DNA of 7,353 nucleotides from Christensenellaceae bacterium (lineage in GTDB: Bacteria; Bacillota; Clostridia; Christensenellales; SZUA-584), in contig JAAXZP010000168.1 in NCBI GenBank assembly GCA_012719815.1, positions 1-7,353 of the forward strand, written 5' to 3'. Below, in pieces: positions 1 through 6,305 of the stretch. A program made the position numbers and the translations under genes. Numbering within the stretch: the first letter of the stretch is position 1; each line of letters starts with the position of its first letter. The notes below the pieces were generated by a model, which saw nothing but the letters and a program-made list of their open reading frames with translations, did not search any database and had not been told where the DNA came from.

Positions 1-1393
1 GCTCCGAGAAGCTGTCATCCAGTTCGTCGGGATACACGTTCTCGCCGGATTCGCCCACGATCACGTCCTTTACGCGGCCTTCGATATAAAAACGCCCGTT
101 TTCCTCGCGCGCAATATCCCCGGTGGAAAACCAGCCGTCTTCACGCGGGATGTACACGCCGTCCACCATGCGGCCCGAATGCATCGCCTTGCCGTATATC
201 TGCAGCTCGCCCGTATTGTCGCCCGGACGCTCGTAGACGATGCGGAACTCCATCGGCGCGAACGGCTTGCCCACGCTGGCGTCCAGCTTCCTGTCGATGT
301 CGTCCGAAAGTTCCACCGAATCGATGCCCGTCTCCGTCATGCCGAAGCCGGAAACCAGCGGATAGCCTATCGAGTTGATGATCTTCAGCGTTTCCGGCTG
401 GATATGCCCGCCGCCGCTGATCATAAACTGGATGCTGTCGCCCACCAGCTTTTGCTGCAGGTCCTTGAAGAACAGCTTGGAAACCAGTTTGCGGCCCACC
501 TTGCCGAGCCGGCGCTGCAGTTTGATACTGAGGTCGCTGGCGTTCATCAGCCTGTCGTAAACCTCTTCGCCCTGCAGTTTTGCCTTGCGCAGTATGCCCT
601 TGGCCACGTTGTTCCACAGCAGCGGCACAGCGTAAATATGCGTCACCTTGTGTTCCTTACAGGCTGACAGTATCACGTCCGCCGTGCGGTTTTTGATATA
701 GACAATGGTCTTGCCGAAAAACGTATACCACAAATACACGGCAATCAGGCCGAATATATGGTGGAACGGCAGAAACGCCAGCTGCTTGATGGGCCCGTTG
801 TGGATGATGTCCTGGTTATTCTGATAGATGTATTCGGCAAGCAGTACCTGCTCGCAAATGGCATCTTCCTTGTATACGTAGACTTTGGGCGTCGCGGTGG
901 TACCCGAAGTGCACAGCGCGATGGCGTCGCCAAACACGGGGATATACGAAGTGGTTTCAGCGTCCAGGCTGAGGAACGAATCCGCCTTGATCACCTTCAC
1001 GCCGCCCACATTCACCGGCGAATCCGTCACGATGGTGCGCGATCCGGCCTGGCGCAGAATATGCATCACCGCCGCATCGTCCGCATTCGCGTCCACCAGC
1101 AGCGGCCGGTAACCGGCCATGATAATCGCCCAGAAGGCAACGGGCCAAAGCGGGCCGTTTGGCAGCCGCAGCGCCACAAACGTATTCTTCTCGATGCCGT
1201 CCAGCAGGCGGGACAGTTTATCCGCAGCGACCACCGAAATGCGCTCATAGTCGGCATATGTGAGTTTACGAATTTCGCCGTCTTCCTGGTACTCCGCCGC
1301 AACGGCATCGCCATGGCTGCATATGATCGAGTAAAGGTTTTTAAAAGACCTCTCCTCTTTCAACGCGCCAATTTTCTCCATTACCATATCCAT
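1..1393 (-). CDS. AMP-binding acyl-CoA synthetase-type enzyme (partial, C-terminus beyond left edge)
   Basis: An ANL-superfamily adenylating enzyme, which activates a carboxylic acid (probably a fatty acid) as an acyl-AMP and usually passes it to CoA or a carrier protein. Only the first 464 residues are present. Visible motifs are a P-loop-like TSGTTATPK (162-170), HHIFG (211-215), GFGMTETG (349-356), WFSTGD (421-426) and GRVKD (439-443). The catalytic lysine of the C-terminal lid lies outside the window. The P-loop departs from the usual SGTTGxPKG: the second glycine is Ala167 and the final one Val171. The ATG at 1393 is chosen because GGAGG lies 11 bases upstream; in-frame ATGs at 1387 and 1381 lie farther from it. 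There is no signal peptide. It has its own promoter and is separated from the upstream methionine operon by a terminator. The family is certain; the substrate, and whether further domains follow, cannot be told here. Confidence 0.93.
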   Translation of the reverse strand, partial: MDMVMEKIGALKEERSFKNLYSIICSHGDAVAAEYQEDGEIRKLTYADYERISVVAADKLSRLLDGIEKNTFVALRLPNGPLWPVAFWAIIMAGYRPLLVDANADDAAVMHILRQAGSRTIVTDSPVNVGGVKVIKADSFLSLDAETTSYIPVFGDAIALCTSGTTATPKVYVYKEDAICEQVLLAEYIYQNNQDIIHNGPIKQLAFLPFHHIFGLIAVYLWYTFFGKTIVYIKNRTADVILSACKEHKVTHIYAVPLLWNNVAKGILRKAKLQGEEVYDRLMNASDLSIKLQRRLGKVGRKLVSKLFFKDLQQKLVGDSIQFMISGGGHIQPETLKIINSIGYPLVSGFGMTETGIDSVELSDDIDRKLDASVGKPFAPMEFRIVYERPGDNTGELQIYGKAMHSGRMVDGVYIPREDGWFSTGDIAREENGRFYIEGRVKDVIVGESGENVYPDELDDSFSE

Positions 1394-1430
1394 TCCACAA
1401 AAAACCTCCGTAGTACGTATGTATGATTCC

Positions 1431-1473
1431 TGATACCATCAATGAAATAAATAATGATGTCTATATAGTATCA
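1431..1473. repeat. Interrupted inverted repeat at the start of the acyl-CoA synthetase transcript
   Basis: TGATAC-CATCA (1431-1441) is mirrored by TGATG (1455-1459) and GTATCA (1468-1473), with an 8-base bulge on one side. The outer arm overlaps the -10 box and a further GTATCA copy lies at 1491-1496, overlapping the -35 box. This arrangement could be an operator or a weak leader hairpin. The region is AT-rich and short matches arise easily there, so the assignment is tentative. Confidence 0.25.
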
Positions 1474-1497
1474 TAAACCGGTGCATATGGGTATCAA
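1470..1497 (-). promoter_or_regulatory. Sigma-A-type promoter of the acyl-CoA synthetase gene
   Basis: On the minus strand, a -35 box TTGATA (1497-1492) is followed after 16 bases by a -10 box TATGAT (1475-1470). Each matches the housekeeping consensus at five of six positions. Transcription would start near 1463, giving a leader of about 70 bases before the ATG at 1393. The promoter lies downstream of the PHP-gene terminator, which fits an independent transcription unit. Assigned by eye from consensus only. Confidence 0.65.
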
Positions 1498-1550
1498 AGT
1501 TTTTTAGCAGTACGAACAAACTTACATGCCAATCTCCGGTGTGTTTGGGC

Positions 1551-1586
1551 ATAAGCAAAGGCGGGTTACTTTAAGCCAACCCGCCT
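1551..1586 (-). terminator. Rho-independent terminator overlapping the PHP-gene stop codon
   Basis: On the minus strand, AGGCGGGTT (1586-1578) and AACCCGCCT (1567-1559) form a perfect 9-base-pair stem with a 10-base loop, followed by a modest T-run (TTTGCTTAT). The UAA stop codon of the PHP gene (1568-1566) sits at the loop and distal arm. Position and structure suit the end of the methionine operon. The U-tract is imperfect, so termination may be partial. Confidence 0.62.
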
Positions 1587-2291
1587 GCTGCGTTCCGCCA
1601 GATAGTCTTCAAACCGCTCTTTTGTCGCGTTCACGATAAGCTCTGACGGGAAATCAAGATTTCCCAGTGCGAGCAGCGCCGCGTCAAACTTGCCCATGCC
1701 GAACGCCGAATGCGCATCGCTGGACACCACAATGCGCACGCCGTACCGGATGCACAGCGGCAGATAAATATATGCGTTTTCCAGTCCGCCCGGGCGGAAT
1801 TCAAAGGAATGGTCATTGACTTCCAGCAGCTTGTTCAGCCGGGCAGCTTCCTTGACCACCGCTTCGTAGTCCAGCGAATAGCTCGGGTTGTCCGGGTGGG
1901 AAATGACATCCACGTACTTATTCTGCAGCGCGCCGACGACCGCTTGGGTATCCTTGCTCCTGCCGCCGGAGCGGATCACGATCTCGTGGATTCCGGCGAT
2001 AACAAAATGGGGCATTTTCAGGTATTTCTCACGGATATCCAGCGTGCCCTCAAAGTCCACAATATTGGCTTCCACGCCGTGGTACACGCGCACCCCGTCG
2101 ATACTCTCCGGCAGGTATCTTAAAGTCGAGAGGTTGAAATCCGGCGGCGCACTCGGTATCGCCGGGCCGTGGTCTGTCACCACGAAGCCGGAAAGCCCCG
2201 CTTTTTTCGCCCATGCCGCGTTCTCGATCAGCGTAGAATGGGCATGCCCCGACAGCACGGTGTGCGTGTGGGTGTCGATCTCGATGTTCAT
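1566..2291 (-). CDS. YcdX-type PHP-domain metal-dependent phosphoesterase
   Basis: A 241-residue cytoplasmic PHP-domain hydrolase, close in length to E. coli YcdX (about 245 residues), which binds three zinc ions and shows phosphatase activity. Every expected metal ligand is present: His8 and His10 (THTHT), His16 (GHAHS), His41 (TDHG), Glu74 (GVEANI), His102 (GIHE), His132 (SHPDNP), and Asp192 and His194 (SSDAHS). The spacing is almost identical to YcdX, so this is an intact, probably active enzyme. The natural substrate of the family is not established. The ATG at 2291 has GGGAG six bases upstream. It follows the methionine synthase gene by 25 bases without a terminator between, so it is the last gene of that operon; its own terminator overlaps its stop. 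Alternatives within the superfamily, such as histidinol-phosphate phosphatase, are less likely given the YcdX-like length and motif pattern. Confidence 0.93.
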   Translation of the reverse strand: MNIEIDTHTHTVLSGHAHSTLIENAAWAKKAGLSGFVVTDHGPAIPSAPPDFNLSTLRYLPESIDGVRVYHGVEANIVDFEGTLDIREKYLKMPHFVIAGIHEIVIRSGGRSKDTQAVVGALQNKYVDVISHPDNPSYSLDYEAVVKEAARLNKLLEVNDHSFEFRPGGLENAYIYLPLCIRYGVRIVVSSDAHSAFGMGKFDAALLALGNLDFPSELIVNATKERFEDYLAERSRRVGLK

Positions 2292-2316
2292 TTTTTGCTC
2301 CCAAATATCAAAATTT

Positions 2317-4689
2317 TTATTCCAGCAGCTTTGTTACCGCTTTCACCGCGCCCGCCGCGTCGGGGGCGTAGGCGTCCGCGCCAATGCTCCTGGCATAATC
2401 TTCTGTAATCACCGCGCCGCCCACGATCACTTTGGCACGAAGGCCCGCTTCGCGGACCATCCGCACCACCTTTTCCATCTCGCGCGCCGTCGTCGTGATC
2501 AGGGCTGACAAGCCGATGACATCGGCGTCGTGCTCCCTGGCCGTATCCACGATGGTCTGTGCGGGCACGTCCTTGCCGAGGTCGATCACCTCAAACCCGT
2601 GGTTTTTCATCAGCATCACCACCAGGTTTTTGCCGATGTCGTGGATGTCGCCTTTCACCGTCGCCATCACGACCTTCTTTTTAACCGTGGAACCGGCCGG
2701 GGCAAAATGCCGCTCCAGATAGCCAAAGGCAGCCTGCGCCGCCTCGGCGCTGTATATCAGCTGCGGCAGATAGTACACGCGCTGCTCATAAAGGTCGCCC
2801 ACCCGGCGCAGCGCCGGAATAATCATGTTGTTGATAATGGCCTCGGGCGTTGCGCCGCTCGCGATCTCCGCGTCGATAAGCGAAGCGATAATCTTTTTCT
2901 TGCCGGTGAGTATGGCGTCCGTCACGCTGGCCGTCTCCGCCTCCGGCGCCCGGGTTTCGCCAAACCGCCCGATGTACTGCGTAAAACCCTCGTCGCGTTC
3001 CGTCAGCGCCTGGGCCGCGCAGCACATATCCATCATCTGCTTGTCGTTGGGGTTCATGATGGCGGCGGAAAGCCCGCAGCCCATCGCCATCACCAGATAC
3101 GCCGCGTTGAGGAAGCGGCGCTCCGGCAAGCCGAAAGAGCCGTTGGATATGCCCAGCACGGTATGAAAACCGTTCTCCGTGCACCACCGGACCACCTTGA
3201 GCGTCTCTTTCGCGGCCTTGGGGTCGGAGGAAACTGCCATCACCAGGCCGTCCACCAGTATGCTGTCCTTGCCGATGCCCGCCGCCGAAATGGTCTCATA
3301 AGCCTTCATTATCTCCGCGATGCGGCCTTCGGCGGTCTGCGGGATGCCGTCATCGCCGATGGGCAGCAGTATAAACATCGGCTTATATCGCCGTATCAGC
3401 GGCAGCAGCGCATTTAAATGCTCGGTCTTGGTGGACATCGAGTTGACCAGCGCGCGCCCCGGATAGATGCGCAGCGCTTTCTCGATGACATCGGGATTGG
3501 AGGAATCGATGGAAAGCGGCAGCTTGGCCCTCACCGACAGCATCTCGATGGCTTTTTTCATCAGCTGCATCTCATCGGCGCCGGGCAGCCCCACGTTGAC
3601 GTCCAGTATATGCGCGCCGCTGTCCTTCTGCTCGAGCGCCATGTCCAGCACTTCGTAGAAGTGGCCTGCGCGCAGCGCTTCTTTAAGCTTGGGCTTGCCG
3701 GTAGGGTTTATCCGCTCGCCGATCACGGCAAAGCTTTTGCCGATATACACCTCATCGGATACCGAGGTCAGCGCCGCCGGCATCTCCTGCCTCCACGGCA
3801 CAGGCGAAAGCGAAGCAACCTCGTCGGAGATAGCCCGTATATAGTCCGGGTCCGTGCCGCAGCAGCCGCCGATCATGTTGGCGCCCGCCTCGCAGAGCGG
3901 CTTTATATATGTTCTAAACTGTTCGCACGACATGTCGAACAGCGTCCGGCCGTTTTCGATGCGCGGCATGCCCGCGTTGGGCTTGACCAGCAGCGGCACG
4001 CTGGACACCGCCTTCATCGCCTCCACCAGCGGTACCATCTCCGCCGGCCCGGTCGAACAGTTGAGCCCCACCACGTCCGCCCCGGCCGAAATCAGCGTCA
4101 TGGCGGCGGCTGCAGGGCTGGTGCCGGTGAGCGTGCGGCCGTGGGTGTCAAACGTCATGCTCGCCACCACCGGCAGGTCGCAGCACTCCTTGGCGGCGAT
4201 CACCGCGGCGCGCGCCTCCTGGATGTCGATCATCGTCTCGATCACGATGAAATCCACGCCGGCTTCCGCCAAAGCGGATATCTGCTCCCGGTATATGTCC
4301 ACCGCCTGCTCAAATTCCAGATCCCCCAGCGGCGCCAGGAACAAGCCGGTGGAACTGACGTCGCCGCCGACGAAAGCGCGGCTTCCCGCCGTTTTGACGG
4401 ACAGCGCAGCCAGCTCCGCGTTGATGCGGCGCACGTCGCGCCGCAGCGAAAACTCGCTCAGCTTGTGCGCGTTCGCGCCCATCGTGAACGTATATATCGC
4501 CTGCGCGCCGGCGTCAATATAGCGCCGCTGCACATCGGTTAAAATCTCTGGATGTTCCAGCGCAAACAGCTCCGGGCAAACGCCGGGGCCCATGCCGCTG
4601 CGCTGCAGCGCGGTGCCTGTCGCGCCGTCCAGCACCATGATGCGATGTTTGAGAAAGTCCAAAAAATTAAGTCCGTCTATCGTCTTCAA
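2317..4689 (-). CDS. metH: Cobalamin-dependent methionine synthase core (lacks reactivation domain)
   Basis: Transfers the methyl group of 5-methyl-tetrahydrofolate to homocysteine through cobalamin, making methionine in the cytoplasm. Domains in order are: homocysteine-binding barrel, about residues 10-290, with zinc cysteines Cys211 (GLNCS) and Cys276-Cys277 (GGCCGT); pterin-binding barrel, about 315-560 (GERINPTGK at 324-332, DVNVG at 363-367, IDSSNPD at 394-400); cobalamin cap, about 590-670; and the Rossmann-like cobalamin domain, with DIHDIGKN at 681-688 giving the axial His683, plus SAL (728-730) and GG (757-758). At 790 residues it lacks the roughly 330-residue SAM-binding reactivation domain of E. 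coli MetH (1,227 residues). That activity is encoded by the gene directly upstream. The start is a TTG immediately after the upstream TAA, with GGAG eight bases before it. The first internal Met (residue 18) is already at the edge of the conserved barrel, so the TTG is preferred. Translational coupling is likely. Confidence 0.96.
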   Translation of the reverse strand: MKTIDGLNFLDFLKHRIMVLDGATGTALQRSGMGPGVCPELFALEHPEILTDVQRRYIDAGAQAIYTFTMGANAHKLSEFSLRRDVRRINAELAALSVKTAGSRAFVGGDVSSTGLFLAPLGDLEFEQAVDIYREQISALAEAGVDFIVIETMIDIQEARAAVIAAKECCDLPVVASMTFDTHGRTLTGTSPAAAAMTLISAGADVVGLNCSTGPAEMVPLVEAMKAVSSVPLLVKPNAGMPRIENGRTLFDMSCEQFRTYIKPLCEAGANMIGGCCGTDPDYIRAISDEVASLSPVPWRQEMPAALTSVSDEVYIGKSFAVIGERINPTGKPKLKEALRAGHFYEVLDMALEQKDSGAHILDVNVGLPGADEMQLMKKAIEMLSVRAKLPLSIDSSNPDVIEKALRIYPGRALVNSMSTKTEHLNALLPLIRRYKPMFILLPIGDDGIPQTAEGRIAEIMKAYETISAAGIGKDSILVDGLVMAVSSDPKAAKETLKVVRWCTENGFHTVLGISNGSFGLPERRFLNAAYLVMAMGCGLSAAIMNPNDKQMMDMCCAAQALTERDEGFTQYIGRFGETRAPEAETASVTDAILTGKKKIIASLIDAEIASGATPEAIINNMIIPALRRVGDLYEQRVYYLPQLIYSAEAAQAAFGYLERHFAPAGSTVKKKVVMATVKGDIHDIGKNLVVMLMKNHGFEVIDLGKDVPAQTIVDTAREHDADVIGLSALITTTAREMEKVVRMVREAGLRAKVIVGGAVITEDYARSIGADAYAPDAAGAVKAVTKLLE

Positions 4690-5307
4690 TTATTCCACTC
4701 CGGCTATCGCAATCACCGATTTTTCCGGCGACAGCAGATAGTTTTCATTTATCGTCACGTCCAGCGTCCGCATATCCAGCAGGTCAAAAAACACCTTCTG
4801 ATACGCGATATCCAGGTCGCCATAGCCCGGGCTGAACCGGTGTTTCGTCAGCTTCTGCCGGGTGCGCCTTAACGCCTCGTTCTTGCGGGCGATGAGCACG
4901 TCCAGCGCGCCGTCCACATATTCGGAAGCATACGCGTCGAACACGATGGCTTTCAGCCCTTCCCCAGCCAGCATGGCTTCGCTGATTTTCTCCACGTCCC
5001 ACGCAGGGATGGAAGCTCCCATCACATAGGCGGCAGAGCTTTTTTCCAGCAGCCGCGCGAGCATGGCCGATTCCACCACTGCCCCTGCGATGCTGACATG
5101 CGCGCTGTCCAGATGCTCCAGCGGAAAAATCGCAGCCTTTGCGCGCACCGTAAATGCGGATTCCGCCTGCCGCAGCAGCGCGTCGATATTATCCGACAGC
5201 TCCGCTGGCAGCGACGCTTTTTGCGAACCCAGCCGCCGCATCACCGTTTTTTTATCCGGTACAAACGGCAGATACGGGAAAACCTCCATGGCACACCTCT
5301 CAGCCAT
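4690..5307 (-). CDS. Stand-alone MetH reactivation-domain protein
   Basis: A 205-residue protein resembling the C-terminal SAM-binding activation domain of MetH. Stand-alone versions occur in Thermotoga and many Clostridia. Its likely job is to restore oxidised cob(II)alamin on the MetH core by reductive methylation with SAM. The signature is RFSPGYGD (157-164), followed by the conserved C-terminal LLSPEKSVIAIAG (191-203); a FDAYASE stretch lies at 123-129. No transmembrane or signal segment is seen. It is the first gene of the operon, and its TAA is followed at once by the TTG start of the methionine synthase core, which strongly supports a shared function. Two starts are credible: ATG 5307, with AGAAGG six bases upstream, and ATG 5289, with GAGAGG six bases upstream. 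I chose the longer. A TTG at 5334 is in frame but has no ribosome binding site. Confidence 0.9.
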   Translation of the reverse strand: MAERCAMEVFPYLPFVPDKKTVMRRLGSQKASLPAELSDNIDALLRQAESAFTVRAKAAIFPLEHLDSAHVSIAGAVVESAMLARLLEKSSAAYVMGASIPAWDVEKISEAMLAGEGLKAIVFDAYASEYVDGALDVLIARKNEALRRTRQKLTKHRFSPGYGDLDIAYQKVFFDLLDMRTLDVTINENYLLSPEKSVIAIAGVE

Positions 5308-5362
5308 GATACACCTTCTTTCGCCATTATTCAACCACTTGAAAGCGCCCCGGCTTTATGGT

Positions 5363-5390
5363 TTAATAACACTGTTTCTAATCATACAAT
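5363..5390 (+). promoter_or_regulatory. Candidate metF promoter in the divergent intergenic region
   Basis: TTAATA (5363-5368), 16 bases, then TACAAT (5385-5390); the -10 match is good, the -35 match is fair (four of six). Transcription would begin near 5397, leaving a leader of about 20 bases that is mostly ribosome binding site. The whole region between the divergent genes (5308-5416) is 109 bases. Apart from the two start regions I see no riboswitch or terminator-like stem in it. Confidence 0.5.
5381..5386 (-). promoter_or_regulatory. Candidate -10 box for the methionine synthase operon
   Basis: TATGAT on the minus strand would place a transcription start near 5374, about 67 bases before the ATG at 5307. 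It overlaps the plus-strand -10 box of metF. No good -35 hexamer is found 16-18 bases upstream, so this is a weak prediction. The leader is too short for a complete SAM-I or cobalamin riboswitch. If transcription starts farther back, the leader would run antisense to the start of metF. Confidence 0.3.
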
Positions 5391-5416
5391 ATTTAGAATT
5401 ACAGGAGTGCAGGTCT

Positions 5417-6283
5417 ATGGGTATTATCCGGCAGCTGGCCGCCAAAGAGAGCGCGTTTTCCCTTGAATTTTTCCCGCCCAAAAAGGATATGCCCATGTCC
5501 ACCGTCTATTTCGCCATCGACCGATTGGCCGTTCGGCAGCCCGTATTTGTCAGCGTGACGTACGGCGCGGGCGGCGGCAACCGCGATCGCACGTTGGAAG
5601 TCGTCTCCCGGGTGAGTTCGATGGGCCTTGACGCCATCGCGCACCTGACGTGCGTGGGCGCGACCCCCGCCACGATTTCCGAGATACTGGACACGTTGGA
5701 GGCAAAGGGCGTTCGCAACGTGCTGGCGCTGCGCGGCGACGTGCCGGCGGGCATGGACCGCGAGACCGCATTCACGCACTACCGCCACGCGACCGACCTG
5801 ATTGCGGAAATTAAAAAGCGCCCCGGCTTTATCGTGGCGGCTGCCGCGTATCCGGAAGCGCATGTGGAAAGCCCGTCGCTGGAGCAGGATATCGAATATA
5901 TGAAGTTGAAAGCAGAGCTCGGCGTGGACCTGTTCATCACGCAGCTGTGTTTCGACACCGGCGCCGTGATAAACCTTTACGAACGGCTCTATAAGGAGGG
6001 CGTCAAGACGCCGGTGGTCACGGGCATCATGCCGGTGCTGAACCCCAACCAGATCATCCGCATGGCGCTGCTCTCCGCCTGTTCCATCCCCGCGCCGCTC
6101 AGCAAGATCATATCCCGTTACGGCGAGCAGCCGGAGGAATTTAAAAAGGCCGGCCTTGATTACGCGGTCCGGCAGATCGCCCTGCTGATGGAGCACGGCA
6201 TCAACAAATTCCATCTCTACACGATGAACAAAGCCGAGGAGATTGACCAGATACTCATCCACAGCGGCCTGGTTAAGCGTTAA
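5417..6283 (+). CDS. metF: 5,10-methylenetetrahydrofolate reductase
   Basis: Reduces 5,10-methylene-tetrahydrofolate to 5-methyl-tetrahydrofolate with FAD, supplying the methyl donor used by the methionine synthase encoded divergently. The 288 residues cover the whole single-domain FAD-binding barrel (E. coli MetF has 296). Visible family motifs are FSLEFFPPK, with Glu17 matching the catalytic Glu28 of E. coli; VTYGAGG (47-53); HLTC (76-79); ALRGDVP, with Asp108 matching E. coli Asp120; TQLCFD (175-180, with Gln176); GIMPVLN (203-209); and HLYTMN (266-271). The ATG at 5417 has AGGAG nine bases upstream. The frame is open for another 354 bases upstream, but that stretch lies antisense to the reactivation gene and does not resemble MetF. 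The electron donor (NADH, or ferredoxin through a partner) cannot be read from the sequence; no metV-like partner gene is adjacent. It ends in a 4-base overlap with the convergent diguanylate cyclase gene. Confidence 0.96.
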   Translation: MGIIRQLAAKESAFSLEFFPPKKDMPMSTVYFAIDRLAVRQPVFVSVTYGAGGGNRDRTLEVVSRVSSMGLDAIAHLTCVGATPATISEILDTLEAKGVRNVLALRGDVPAGMDRETAFTHYRHATDLIAEIKKRPGFIVAAAAYPEAHVESPSLEQDIEYMKLKAELGVDLFITQLCFDTGAVINLYERLYKEGVKTPVVTGIMPVLNPNQIIRMALLSACSIPAPLSKIISRYGEQPEEFKKAGLDYAVRQIALLMEHGINKFHLYTMNKAEEIDQILIHSGLVKR

Positions 6284-6305
6284 TCGGCCGATTTGTTCCT
6301 CTTGT
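6265..6305 (+). terminator. Possible weak terminator at the metF end
   Basis: CGGCC (6265-6269) and GGCCG (6286-6290) can pair, with an inner TTAA/TTAA pairing around both stop codons, followed by a T-rich but interrupted tail (ATTTGTTCCTCTTGT). The stem is short and imperfect. It is the only candidate seen where two genes meet with no intergenic space. Confidence 0.28.

Noticed and set aside
758..1426. 222-codon plus-strand open frame
   Set aside because: Antisense to the well-supported adenylating-enzyme gene and without family motifs.
2530..4542. Two adjoining long plus-strand open frames antisense to metH (295 and 374 codons, same frame, separated by one stop)
   Set aside because: They read the exact reverse complement of metH codons. 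In that frame a stop needs a TTA, CTA or TCA codon in metH, which is rare in this GC-rich gene. The translations are Arg/His-rich with no recognisable domain, while metH is full of conserved motifs.
5308..5334. TTG start at 5334 for the reactivation protein
   Set aside because: No ribosome binding site precedes it, whereas ATGs at 5307 and 5289 both have one at six bases.
5063..5416. In-frame upstream extension of metF by 118 codons
   Set aside because: It lies antisense to the reactivation-protein gene and its translation is unlike MetF. The ATG at 5417 has a good ribosome binding site and fits the family length.
5576..5582. GGCAACC, resembling part of an S-box riboswitch core
   Set aside because: It is Gly-Asn codons inside the metF coding sequence (GAGGGNRD region), with no surrounding S-box elements.
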